From Hofstenia miamia (taxonomy: Eukaryota; Xenacoelomorpha; Acoela), in assembly GCA_004352715.1 (NCBI GenBank), contig SCFE01000031.1, forward strand, positions 2,127,023 through 2,191,022: a stretch of 64,000 nt of DNA, written 5' to 3'. This document shows positions 27,401 through 42,100 of the stretch, one piece after another (positions within the stretch are counted from its first letter, which is position 1; every line of letters starts with the position of its first letter). A model generated the notes under the pieces. That model was not told where the DNA came from. It made no database searches and was given only the letters and a program-made list of their open reading frames with translations. Position numbers and translations under genes: made by a program.

Positions 27401-30400
27401 AAAATGACATTAAAAGGCAGCTTAGAAAGCAATGGAGAAACGCTGGTAGTGGCTGCTCAGAAACGAGCTGAGAATAGAAAATATTGGTTGACAATTAAAT
27501 TGAAAGGAGCATTAGTGAGAAATTCGATCGGTTAATTATAATAAAGAGCTTTGAAGCAAAACAATAGTGTGACATCTAGTGAGATAGAAAAGGTACAGAT
27601 GTGATTAACTTCAAAGACGGCGAGCAAAGCCAGCGACGCGTTGCTGGAGACGATTGTAAAAACAGCATGTCTACAAATTAACATACTACACAGTTTCATA
27701 ATGCCCTCAATCGCAGTTCTTTATCAAATCCAGTAGCAATTACTAATCCTAAGGGATTTGCAGGTGAACGTCACACGAATGTTCACCTGAGCATGGATTT
27801 CCAGTTATAAAGAGCATCCTAAAAAAGTTGATATTGTTGCTTAAACATTGTTTCAATCGTAATCCAAGCAGATTTCATAACAATTATTTGCGTTTTTTAA
27901 TTAAAGACTCACTCTTCTAGGTTAACAATCCTCAGTGTAGCGCTGTGACAAATGTTCGGCCTTTTAAATGGTAGACATTGAAAATTAGAATACTAGTTCA
28001 TACGCTTGACAACCATTTTTGAAATGGAACGTCTTCCGACAGGGTCAATTTTCACTCTTGAGATGGTGTAATAATTTAAGAAACAAAATGCTAGTTTACA
28101 ATTTCAGTGGTCGAAAAATTCACGTCAAAATCAAATTTTGACGTGCAGGCTCACTCCTATAAAAAACTAAATATTTTGAAATTTTGCATTTATTTTTATT
28201 GAATAGTTGACTCAAGAAATAACTAAACAACGTATAATAACAAGACTATTTATTAAAAATTTAACAGCCTTAAAGTCTATTCCACTTCTAAATAGCACAC
28301 TATGCGTTTTTATGCCGAAAACCATCGAATCTCGCCTTCGTGCTTTGGTTTGAATGTTCTCATTTAAATTTTCAACGTTTGCCCTAGCAAATGATTTCTG
28401 CAACAACTTGTCTTTTATGATATAATATGCTGAAATTTAAAATAAAATACCCATCTGAATAAATAATTGTTTCACTTGATTAATGAGTACTATAAAAAAT
28501 AGCTGTGAGAAATGTTGACTGGTGTTGTTTAAAAATAGATGCTGCATCGCACTGTTGCATTGTTAACGTCCCAGTGAACATAATTACCTGTATGCTAATA
28601 CGAAGTCATAGACATGTGGAATCCAGCGATAGATCAATGTTTGCCAAGCATAGCTATCAAGAGAAAGTGATGGCTTAAGCATTAATATGTTTTTGAGTTT
28701 TGATAAAAAGCACTTAAATGCGACCGCGATGGATAAAAAGATCAAAACATATTTGACACCTAAAAATATTTGGACTGGCTATACCTCTGCAATATAGTGC
28801 TTCTCGATCCGCCTGGCAAAATAAAAAATTTTTATTCGTAGGACAAAAATGTCAGTTTCCATTTGTTATTCACTGGTTTCGCTGTGAGTAATTTGCATTG
28901 TTTTTGAAAGCTCATAAAATATAAAGGCATGTTGATCGCATTTACAAGGTTATTTCTGAAAACATTTTTACTACGTCAAATGTTACGTCAACATTTGACG
29001 TCTAAGAAGAGACCGATTGCAATATATTTTTTGTCATGCTCAAATAATTAAAACCGAATAAGTGAAACGTAGCCATGCTCGAATGCATTAACCAGACAAT
29101 GTATACATTAAATGATTATGGATTAAGTAAACACCAAAGTTTAATTACCGCAAAGACTGCTTAATTCACAATGTCTATGAGGCGGATTACATCAACAAAG
29201 GCAAGCAAGAACAAGGCATGCCTAAGAACCTGAAGTTAAAAAATAGACTTCCCTTTTCAGTATATAATCAAATACAATTGGGGCTAGCTTTACCTATGCG
29301 TTGAATACAACCAACTTAATGATGTTGAAAATCAAATATCAAAATTTTTAGTTTCGAATTCAGGTATAAAATTCATATGATTATATTTGAAAATATTCTC
29401 AAATGATAAATTAGAATCCATAAAACAAGCATTTACTCAGAATAATGTGAACTATTTTACGTTCCTTAGGAGGCGTCTCATATCCTTTAACGATACAAAC
29501 ACAACAATTCATGATAAATCAATCTGGATTAAGAATGATATAGTCAAACATTCTGACTACGAGGAATAACTAGAATAAAAGAAGGCCTAACCAGTACAAT
29601 AGTGCAAAAATGTGTGATTACTTGAAACCTTGAATATTAAAATGGTATTATTATTGTAAATGTAATTTATAATGATAATTAAATCAAACAAACTGAAATG
29701 GGCGAAAAAATTCTTGAATAGGAACATTTGTAGCAATTGATAAGGATTTGGAAAATATAAATGTTGATGGAATAAAAAATAATTAAAGGATGATTTTCAC
29801 TATTCAACATAAAATAAATACTTTCAATACCATTTATTTGCAAAAGCCTACTTATTCTTTACATTATTGTATTGGTTCAATATATTGACATAAATTAAAG
29901 AAGATAACTATGTATGGACTTTAGAATATGCCTAATTACGCTCAAATGCATTGTGGTTAATAATACATTAGAAACCAATGGCTCTCTTAATACATTTTAG
30001 AAACCATGGTGGTAACCTTCCACCACTACGCTGTATAAATTGAAATTTGGTAAGGAAGTGAATGTTATTGATTAGGGAGGTTCTTACGCAATTAAAATGT
30101 GATTATTTTCATAATGACAAAGTTAAATGCGCCTATTTATTGTGTAAATGGTGGTCAGTAACACTGATAAGTTAACGGTGAAATCTGAGAGATCGCTGAA
30201 GGGGAGAATAAAGTCATAAACTTAATGTTTAAATAATATAATAAAACGAAACTGTTAATTTAAAAATTGCCGCATTTAGTGAACAGTCGAAATCATAAAG
30301 AGAGCCAAGTCAAAGAAATCATCATGTGTTAAACGACTTAGAGAAAATGGTTTGTTTGGGGAAATAAGGAAAAGCAATTTCTTCAGAGGGTGATATAAAA

Positions 30401-33111
30401 GAAAGTTTCCTTTAGCTAAACAATTACAGATTCGAGACTACACGGAGGCATCAATTTAACTTCACATATTGATTATTCATTATATTTTGTGTTGACGTAC
30501 ATTCAATTTCAATTCATATATTGATTATTCATTATATTTTGTGTTAACGTACATTCAATTTCACTTCATATATTGATTATTCATTATATTTTGTGTTAAC
30601 GTACATTCAATTTAACTTCATATATTGATTATTTATTATATTTTATGTTAACGTACATTCAATTTAACTTCATATATTGATTATTTATTATATTTTATGT
30701 TAACGTACATTCAATTTAACTTCATATATTGATTATTTATTATATTTTATGTTAACGTACATTCAATTTAACTTCATATATTGATTATTTATTATATTTT
30801 GTGTTAACGTTCATTCAATTTCAATTCATACATTGATTATTCATTATATTTTGTGTTAACGTACATTCAATTTCACTTCACATATTGATAATTCATTATA
30901 TTTTGTGTTGACGTACATTCAATTTCAATTCATACATTGATTATTCATTATATTTTGTGTTAACGTACATTCAATTTCACTTCATATATTGATAATTCAT
31001 TATATTTTGTGTTGACGTACATTCAATTTCAATTCATACATTGATTATTCATTATATTTTGTGTTGACGTACATTCAATTTCAATTCATACATTGATTAT
31101 TCATTATATTTTGTGTTAACGTACATGATAAACTAATAAACATTGAATGACTTTTCACATATTCGGGATAAGTTCGGCGACTCCGGCTTTTCAATAACCT
31201 CTTCTGCATTACTTATTACTTAAGAGTCCTGAAATTTAAGTTGTCGATGTCTAAGGCGTGGATGACTAACTGAAATGTTAAAGTAGCCATCTAATTATCT
31301 GTACATTGATTTAATTTAGAGAAATGACAACAGCGAGTTTTAATTTATGAGCACCATAAACCACTTAAATCCCATACACAGTTTATTTTTAAACATGCTT
31401 AATACTTGAAGTTGTTCAAATATGTGTAAATCCATTATAAACCACCGATCTTTAAGATAAATTCAATTATATCCAATGAAGACATCAATAATATTTAAAC
31501 ATCTCTAGATACCCCCTAGAAAATTTTCATTTCGAAACGAAGAGATATGAGCTCCAAAAATAATTTGTCAACACACTACAAACAAGGGGCATATTTCTTA
31601 TTCCTCTTCATTCATACTGGAGCATGGAATAACAATCTAATAGGTTTCTGTCGAAACACTATTCAAACGTAAAGCTGAACGATTAGAGCTTAATGCCAAA
31701 AGAGTTCTAAAATGCTGGGAAAATAAATATAGGCGTTGTCATTCAGAGATAAATCAACGTTTGAACGTTGGCGGTGGACATCAAAGTTATGTCTTAAATT
31801 CATAAACGTATGTCAAGTGTGTAACAGTATTTGTGTAAACATGGCTTACAACCATCCAGCTCCTATGAAGTAAGTCTTTTGAATAACATAAAATTCGTAT
31901 TGTACAAAACCAATTAGGGCCAATAGTAATTTAGGAAACATATAGCAAGCACGGATTATGTACACCAGCCTGCACTAAACTTAAAATTTAACTATGAAAT
32001 TTAATGAAAAGAGAGCAAAACGAGAAAAAAACAGAAAATTATGTAAGAGAAGGCATAAAACTAACCAGTGGTTTTAAGCTACCTAAGTACGTCTGCCAGC
32101 GACAGTCATTTTCTAGAAATGAAATTTTGTAGTCTCTTCCCACCAAATACAGATCAATTATCTCAGGAACGTACATCATTTCACCACTTTCTAAAATAAA
32201 AATACGTAAAAGTAGGTGGTATTTCAACTTCTTAAAATTTCATTACCCGGTAAATTAAAAACCGCAAACACTTTTAGATTCAATGACGTCACAACACTAA
32301 CGTCATAATTTTAAATAAAATAAGCTTTTATCAATTAGCCAATGTAGTGGTTCTAAAACAGTTATACCAAGACACATTCACAAAAATAGATTTTATAGAT
32401 ATTATGAATGGCAAATGTCTATTACAAATGTATCTCATTGTAAAAATGGTTGCTTGTAAGTCTTTCTTCTAAATTTTTTTTAGAAACTTTAAAAAAAAAC
32501 AAAAAGTATAGACAGAAAATTGATATTTTTTTTAAAATTAAATGGCAATCAACTATGACGAAATTCACTTGTGTTGGAAGTACATCCTTAGACATTGGAA
32601 GACAACCACCCACACAAAACAATGTAAGATTGTGAAAAATGTTCTTAAAACAGCTCGTGCTTGTTTTCAACCAGCCTATCATTTTACAGACAGTTTTGTA
32701 AAAAAAGAAATAATTTTACAAGATTCTAGAAATGGAATACTAGTAGTAATGAAGCGAGTGTAATTATTTAGATGTGTCACTTCGATTATTTCTTTCTCCT
32801 GTCAAGTAGTAGAAGTAATCGTGAGAACAAGAGTGGAATAACAATTTATTACTCAATAAAGTAGGACACATGACAAATAAGCTTTAGAACAACTGAAGAA
32901 AAAATATTTCATACATTGAAGCGTGGAAGAGAAACACCAATTTTGTGGATTCGTATAAGCAACAGACAAGATGGACTCAATTACAATATTAGAAAACACC
33001 AATTCAAAACATATAAAGACAATTTACAGCTCGAGTCCCATTATAATACCTCATCTAAGCAAGGGGGGCTAAACATATTTTCTAGGAGGGCTACAAAGAA
33101 GATTAAGAGGC

Positions 33112-33147
<36 letters not shown>

Positions 33148-36100
33148 ACAAGTACATTCCAACTTCATGTCTTACAAAGGTATATTATAATAAGCTCAAA
33201 TTAAACTGCAAATGGACGCTACAATAATAATAATTAAAGCGATTGCAACTATACTAAAACAGGAATTGTAAATTAGTATTTTTAAATGCATTTTTAAGCA
33301 GAAATATTACTAAGAAACTAGATAACTCGTCTAATTTTGGGAATAGGGCGAGCCCCCTCCCTAGATACGTCCCTGAATTTAAACGCTAAATCCGCTTTCA
33401 CAATATTTATTGGACATAATAAAAGCATTTGTAGCATCGTATACAAAGAATAAACCCTACAGACAAGTCTTAATTTGAAAAACAACATACTTGCGATTCT
33501 CAAAGTATAAAAATACATGATATACTTCAATCTCCTTATGTCATTGCAATTAAATGGAGAGCAGATCCAAATGACAGAAAGACATTTAAATGATAAAACC
33601 CAATTGGAATTAAGGAGAATTTATCCTTAGTCGAAACACATGAATAATTCAGCACAAATTTCATAATAAAATCTTACGGAAAGAATCTTGTGACACAGAG
33701 TCAACAGCATCTTCGGGATCATGTGATTCCACTGGTCGTAGAAAGAACACCCGTTCCACTTTTGGTACTGGCCATGACAACACACCCTTCTTGTCAATGC
33801 AAGAGAATATCTAAAATATGAATTTAAAAAACAAAAAATAGCTATTTGAAACTAGCTGTGACATTAATATCGGAAATTACACAAATGATACGAGTGCTTA
33901 ACGAAAACTTGGAAAACAAAGTAAAATTTCACTTGAACTACAAAAAGACCTGGATTAAGTACAAAATTAATGACGCCTGAAAAGTTGAAGGCCATTTAAA
34001 ATGATATAAACTTTTACCTCAACAAATTTAAAATTACCCTACTCAAATTACTGAGTGGGCTTTAACAATCACTTTTTTAGATTTAGAACAATATCTGAGG
34101 TCATATCTGTAACTCTCAGTGTGTTGCTATTAAGTAACCGACTCTGTCCCAATAAAGTCCAACTTGAAATTGAAAGCGCCAAGGTAAAATGTAAAGATTT
34201 CTAACATAATATGATGAGTATATGATCGTAGTTCAAAACGTGGTTGCTGCGTAGAAGGACTCAGATGCAATACAAGAACACAAAATGGAAGGAAATTAAC
34301 CGATTTTGCGTTAATATATATTTATTAAAAATAGACATTTTAAACTTTTTTATATGGAATTGGATTTTTCAGGAGACAATGTCGGAATTTCATTTGAGGT
34401 TTGTTTTTTCATAAAGTATTGAAAAATTTCAATTAGAGGACCAAACATCATCGTACATAGCAATAAAGTTAAGAACCTTCAAATTACAGGCAAAAAGCGG
34501 TAGGAAAATGGCAATTTTATCGACAACACGTAGCGATGTGATCTGGAGCAGACAATTGGAATTTGAATTGAATGGTTTGGAGAGCGTGGGAAATACGGCT
34601 GTTATGTTAATGTATGCATTTAATTAGAGAAATAATTTTTTTCCGACTCAACTGTCAAGAATCCATTACAATTATGCAAATGACGAAATGGAAATCGACA
34701 CATGACACGATCCATTACATTGCGATTTTCACACATAACCTACAACTGCTAAGAATTTCGGGTCATAACAAAACCAATAAAAGCAAATAAGCGCTAATTG
34801 GTACTTGAAATTTATTTGTTTCCTTCACCGAACTTTGATATGCTTAACAATGAAACTTCAAATCGTACACTATGTCCAATATGAATGTAAAGAAATAATG
34901 AGGCAAACAAGAAATTAATTGTATTGAACAGGATCCAGTTTTTAAAATAAAGTCGCTAATGTTGTAGGTTAGGTCTGAGCTATCCATGACAAAAATTTGG
35001 AGTTCGTTCAGCCCATACAGACCGAGAAAATTTCTGCTAGTACTAACGACTATGGCAAAAATTACCCACTGAAGCTAAGGACCACTAAACGAAAAATTCA
35101 TAGTTCCCATAGAATTCCCAGTATAGGTATTTAGATTTATAGTAAAATTGTGAAATTAGGATTTTCATAGTTTCAGGAAATTCCTAAGTGAATGGGAATT
35201 TCACAAGTTCAAGAAATTTTAGCGATTTTACGTAGTCCTCACTCACAAAATCATACCGTAACATATATACATATACGGCCTCTGAACAATATGACCTCCA
35301 GTGCCCTTTCTTATAGAAACATATAATTCATTTATCCAAAAATTTTTGCATTAGGAATAGGTCTAATTTCTTATGTATGATTTTTAAATTTATACAAAAT
35401 TTTTTCGAAGCCGCTGCCATAGTATCTAGGGACAGTATATATATATATCGTAACCAGTGCCCTGGAGATCTAGCGGATGACCTAGGGGACAAAATGGAAT
35501 TTTATCGACATGATAATAAAAATCACAAATGATGATATCAAAGTAAACACTAACCGAGAAAATGTATAATTCTAAAAGAATGTAACTTACAAAATCGATA
35601 GAGGAAATTATGAAAAATTTTTGACAATTATCTTTACTGAAATGTGCAATAAGTTTATACTAACCTACCAAGGTTAATTGCTTTTCCAACTTCATTGTTT
35701 TATTAAATATGGAACAATTTAATTAAGGTCGTACACAGAAGAAACATGCCTGTCAATTAATCTCATAATATGAAAGGTCATTGGATACAATAAAAAACCA
35801 AATTCATAATTATGCGATTTTATTAATTGAATATACGATGATAAAGGAGATTGAATATATTGAATGTTCAATCAGTTCACACCGTGTACTTAATTGAATA
35901 TGCTACAAAGTCTTCTCTAATAATACTTAGCACACGTACTCAACAGACTGAGACTATAGAAGATTTGTGAGCCGTTGGCGACCACAAGGGAAGGGGTAGA
36001 GAAGATCTGAAATCTATACAGTCAATACATCCATTTTAAAACAGTTGTCTAGTAATTAACCGTACCTAATAAATATGGGACGTCTACAGTATCACTGGAC

Positions 36101-39100
36101 TATTCATTTCAAACGATTTTATTAATTGAATATACGATGATAAAGGAGATTGAATATATTGAATGTTCAATCAGTTCACACCGTGTACTTAATTGAATAT
36201 GCTACAAAGTCTTCTCTAATAATACTTAGCACACGTACTCAACAGACTGAGACTATAGAAGATTTGTGAGCCGTTGGCGACCACAAGGGAAGGGGTAGAG
36301 AAGATCTGAAATCTATACAGTCAATACATCCATTTTAAAACAGTTGTCTAGTAATTAACCGTACCTAATAAATATGGGACGTCTACAGTATCACTGGACT
36401 ATTCATTTCAAACGATTTTATTAATTGAATATACGATGATAAAGGAGATTGAATATATTGAATGTTCAATCAGTTCACACCGTGTACTTAATTGAATATG
36501 CTACAAAGTCTTCTCTAATAATACTTAGCACACGTACTCAACAGACTGAGACTATAGAAGATTTGTGAGCCGTTGGCGACCACAAGGGAAGGGGTAGAGA
36601 AGATCTGAAATCTATACAGTCAATACATCCATTTTAAAACAGTTGTCTAGTAATTAACCGTACCTAATAAATATGGGACGTCTACAGTATCACTGGACTA
36701 TTCATTTCAAACGATTTTATTAATTGAATATACGATGATAAAGGAGATTGAATATATTGAATGTTCAATCAGTTCACACCGTGTACTTAATTGAATATGC
36801 TACAAAGTCTTCTCTAATAATACTTAGCACACGTACTCAACAGACTGAGACTATAGAAGATTTGTGAGCCGTTGGCGACCACAAGGGAAGGGGTAGAGAA
36901 GATCTGNATTTTGGAAGTATATAGGTTACTGTTTGGTTGCTTTAGTTACAGCTAAGAATTGTATCAATATTATAATTCGAATTCCAGAACCCACACGAGA
37001 ATGTTAGCAAATAATGCGATGGTATTAGAAACATAGATATTGGCATACCGCGAACATGCCTTGTGTAAAATTTTCGGTTACGGTCACAAAAATATACATT
37101 ATTATGCATCCATACATCAATCTTTGAACGTTACATGAAAAGCGGAAAGTTCTTGTTGTCCAACTAGATTTGCGTGCGTACTAATTAGGAATTTGTTCTC
37201 ACTTAAAAGCATGATTAAACTAATTGGAATTACAATCACAAGCAGAGATATATTCAAAATCATATTCGTTTGAGGCATAAAAAATTGGTTAGGACGCTTG
37301 GATAACTCGCTTCCTTTAATAAACGAAAAATACAGAAAATTTTGACTGCATCAACGCGTTTTTTAAATACAATTAGAGATTTTTTCGTTCAAGAAGCGGA
37401 GGCATTAGCGATAAACGACATCCATGTTAGAAGTGCGACCACGACGAAAGGACACTNATAATCCTATATTGGTCACTTTTTGGTATTTAAGCGGCATTCT
37501 CTGAAATTTGCTATTGCTACAAACACATTTATAGACTTGCAATGCCATTGGTTGTTTGTTATATTGTGCTACAATAAGACACATTTTCTATTAAACCAAC
37601 AGTTGGTTGTGCTTAGTTTATGTTCAAAATTTTACTTAGCCAGTCATCTTATTTCAGTTCTAAGATTGACGATTAACTCATTTGGATTAGAAAAGCTGCA
37701 CAAACTTTCCCATTCATGGATGAACAGTTGGAAAATTTTTTATATATTTTGCTAAATAAAGGGACTTTTTCATATCATTAGGTTACATTTTGGAAGTATA
37801 TAGGTTACTGTTTGGTTGCTTTAGTTACAGCTAAGAATTGTATCAATATTATAATTCGAATTCCAGAACCCACACGAGAATGTTAGCAAATAATGCGATG
37901 GTATTAGAAACATAGATATTGGCATACCGCGAACATGCCTTGTGTAAAATTTTCGGTTACGGTCACAAAAATATACATTATTATGCATCCATACATCAAT
38001 CTTTGAACGTTACATGAAAAGCGGAAAGTTCTTGTTGTCCAACTAGATTTGCGTGCGTACTAATTAGGAATTTGTTCTCACTTAAAAGCATGATTAAACT
38101 AATTGGAATTACAATCACAAGCAGAGATATATTCAAAATCATATTCGTTTGAGGCATAAAAAATTGGTTAGGACGCTTGGATAACTCGCTTCCTTTAATA
38201 AACGAAAAATACAGAAAATTTTGACTGCATCAACGCGTTTTTTAAATACAATTAGAGATTTTTTCGTTCAAGAAGCGGAGGCATTAGCGATAAACGACAT
38301 CCATGTTAGAAGTGCGACCACGACGAAAGGACACTCAATTTACTATCAACATCCCTGCTTAAAACGGAAGAGTATAATGGAAGCGACATTTATTGTTAAT
38401 AAGCATATGAAAGCAGTGTATCAAAGCCTGTATTATATAGATTCATGATAAGGAAAATTGATGTAGTTAATCGAATTTATTTAGGAGAATGCGCATAATT
38501 TATTATTTAACTGAATGATTCGGTAAGTCCATTATCAATTTCTACCCATCTTCAAATTCGCATAACAAATGTCCTATTCTATATTACGTGTAATTTGAAT
38601 CATAACACATAATACAATTCAGTCCACTATCTAAACTAGCAAATGACGTAACCGTAGCACATGCATATAATAAAGTTGCAACATACTGTTGTGGAACCTA
38701 GACCATGAAGAAGATTCGCGGTTCGAGGCAATGATGTCGACATTCCAGCAATAATAGCAACAAAGTGATGCCATATTTGCAGTTTGCAGCCTGAGAGGTT
38801 GCTCGGGAAAGAGAAGGCTAGATCATCACTTGAATCCTGAAAAAAGAAAGGCTTTAAAATTATGAAACGTAAGAGAACAATGGAAACTAAAACATTTTTC
38901 TTAATCAATTCTCTAAACTTTTTAAATTAGTATTGAAGATGAATGTTGAGCTTAAAAAGCGATAATAAGCTTTCATTGCAAAATCAATGGAAATTATCAA
39001 AAAGTTATTATATAAAATAAAATCAAAGTGATTGTCCACTGCAGAAATGCAAATGTGCCACTTGTAAAATACTTAAGAATTATGGGCAAAAATTGCTCTG

Positions 39101-42100
39101 CGCTTCCAAATTTTCTGCATTAATCCATTTAGCATCAAATTCTTAAGCCAATTGCAATGTAATATTTCTGTTTAATACTCTCTGGGTAGAAGGGTTGCAA
39201 AAATTTCAAAGTAACGCATTTTACAGTTGGCGTATATGATAGGGTTCTGCGAAATCTCTAGCCCTATGTGAATATTGTCATGTGACAAAATATTCGAGAA
39301 CTAGGATCCAAGTGAAGAAACAGGGACACCAGATTTCATATTAATGATGATTTTTGCCAAAAAAAGAAATGACTCCATGATGCGACATGGCATCATAAAA
39401 CAAGAAAATTTTATGTACTGGTATAAAACGGGATTGGAACCAAATCGAATGGGACTACTTGGGACTGGGAACGGGGTTCAATAAATTTCTTTTTTCAGAG
39501 AACTCCATTATATAAAACATGGTTCTTGTGGGTTACAGGAAATCACATTATTTACTGACTAGGTGAGTCGATTTGGGAATTGAATTTTTGTGGAGAACCT
39601 TTAGCATCTACAATGAGTAGTCTAGTCTCACCATAAACCACTAAACGTTTAAACTTGCTTTGACTTTAATATTTTCTAGAATAGCATAAAAGTATAATGG
39701 AAATCAGTGCTTTGTAAATAACAACAGAATGAAATACTTACAGCATGAACGAAGTCGCAATTTGCACTGTTGGCCATATTTTCGCAATTCTTTTCAATAA
39801 GGAGTTGTGATAAAGCAAGGAATTTGGCTGTAGAAAATGAATTGTGCAGAAGCCAAAGCACTGGGAAAACCAATGGTAACATTGGAAGTATTACATATAC
39901 CTAAACACCTCCCATTTTCACAACAAATGCAAAAACAGACTGCCATTAAAAAACATGAACGCTTACAATAATTCACGCACAAGCAGTATATAAAAATTCT
40001 CTATTCACAAGACTACGTATAAAAAGCATCATTTCCTACCTGAAGAAGGACATACATTTCCATCGACAAGCCCACTTGTTCCATGTAAAAGATAAACCGA
40101 AGACCATTGATCAAGAAACTTGAAAGCTAAATAATATCATGACCAAATTAAATATCAAAGTTTTAAAATTAAAAAATCGGAATTTCAAAAAACTCCCCTT
40201 GAAATTCACTTTGGCTACAAAAAGTTCTAGTGGAATCTATTTATACATATGAATTAGTGTTGTATGTAAATTGACTTTATGCTTTTGTATTAATTATCAA
40301 GAAATACAGGAGAAATGGGACATTGAAAATAAAATTGAAAATTACCAGCACAGCAGGCAAGAGTCGTTTCTCCAAAACGGTTTCCACGAGATTTCGCCGA
40401 TGATCGATAATGCTAGGTGGACGCTTGGGTGATGAATCAAGACACTGACGAAGAGTGGCGATAAACGGCGTCTCTTGAACAATACACAGAAGAGGTTCAC
40501 ATGGGCAGTGAAGACGAGGAGATTCTGTTACTTCCGGCACACCAGTAGTACCCTTAAGAGGGTTGTACATCTGACCAGGACTTAAATCCACCGACGCTAG
40601 GTCTTTTTGAAATGTTTGAAGCTAAATTTTATTAATAGAATAAGTGTGAAACATTTGTAGGTAATAGAATGCAAAAAGCATTACACCCTGTCTTTTTTAG
40701 AAAAAAGCAAATCTGATCATATGAAGCTGTTTACTGAATTACTTTATATAATACATAATCTAAAATCAGCATTTAATTACACTGGAGTGAGTCTCCATAA
40801 AACAGACGGCTATTCAAGGGATAAGCGAAGCTGCCCAGAGCCAAAGAGGTTGTAGCACTTCTTAAAAAATATAAATCTGACAGTTACTTCTTGTAAAATG
40901 ATAAATATGCGTCTCTACTGTAATTTGTACGTTGTAATTTCACCCGGTTCTTAAAATAGCTTATTCACCTCTTAATTTCCAACAGTTGATTTAGTGTGGG
41001 GCTTTATTGAACTGAAAAGTTTATGATAAAATATTGCGCAACTAAATCGAAAATATTTACATCAATGTAGTTATTTAATTGATTAAAATTTAAATTTTCG
41101 TACTTTAAATGTATTTGAAGAAATTTTCCAATTATAATTAGCCCCCCCAAATAATAGCTGACTTGGAGTGGCTTTTAACCCTAATTATACAGGGAATTTT
41201 TGAATATTTGTGACGGTTTCCCGAATAATTTTTAAACACCTATAATTAGGAACTAGATTTAGGGTAGTCGTTGTTCCCATGAATATTGGACCGCCCCACT
41301 ATCTAAACACTAGGTATGGAAAGAATTTGAATATTTTTACAAAACTTGGATTTTTATTGAAAAAATTCCTATTTGCATGTACTTCAGACAAGAATATGTT
41401 TAGCACAAATCTTCATGAACGGGCCAGACCTCATTGTTGAGTCCATGCAAAAGGCTTTCAATATTTCTTAACAGGCTTGGATAAAATCGATAAAAAATGT
41501 GGACAAATAGATTTCTTACTTAAAAATAATGCTAGTAGACATTGAGTAGCCTTGATTTTAAGCATATTTCTCAAAGAAAACTTAATACTAATCTAAAAAC
41601 TAACTACAAAACCAATATTACGAATCGCTGCAAAACATGTGACTCTTGGCTTAGTGTCAAGCTTGCAGTAAATACACATAACAACATCAAAGATGTGAAT
41701 AGCGAATAACAAAGACCAGTCTCGGTTGTGGTTCACGATAACTATTGTTTGAGAAAAAAAAATATATATAGAGAGAAAGAGAATAAAATGTATCTCTCCT
41801 CCAGTACGAAGTTGAAGAAAAGAAATTCAAAAAATCTTTGAATTCTCATTAGTTACAATAAAACTACGCAATGATAACATTCTAAAAATCAAATTTGAAT
41901 AATCGCTGAACCGTTTAGGAATACTAATATCCAAATTACCTCCGGTCATTTTCTCTGAACATTTCCAGCTTTGGGGAAATGTAAATCTTTCGTAAAGCAA
42001 ACAGCGTTGTTAACCGTAAATCTATTTAAAAAACGATACTTTTCGTTTTCCTTACTGCTACTGTATATGTAGTAGCAATTAAATCAAGATATTTTTAAAA

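Larger units (their letters stand above)
27166..30460. other. intron 10 continued; two perfect hairpins, no gene
   Basis: AT-rich and non-coding. Perfect inverted repeats with an ACGTCAAA core occur at 28121-28145 and 28973-29001 (listed separately). Confidence 0.5.
32191..33677. other. intron 9: TA microsatellite and a partial hAT-type end
   Basis: Overlapping short frames at 32450-32763 and 32916-33227 show no family resemblance. A (TA)n tract lies at 33115-33145. A fragment at 33316-33375, read on the minus strand, begins CAGGGACGTATCTAGG, close to the end of the element at 12719. Confidence 0.55.

Noticed and set aside
30461-31124. Considered as a CRISPR-like array
   Set aside because: Units are contiguous 52-bp repeats without unique spacers in a eukaryotic intron; it is a minisatellite.
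37480-37755. Plus-strand 91-codon frame between single Ns and a duplicate
   Set aside because: Phenylalanine/leucine-rich translation of AT-rich DNA, no recognised domain.
40680-40695. TACACCCTGT match to the mariner-like end
   Set aside because: Ten bases in AT-rich DNA without a partner end is not evidence of an element.
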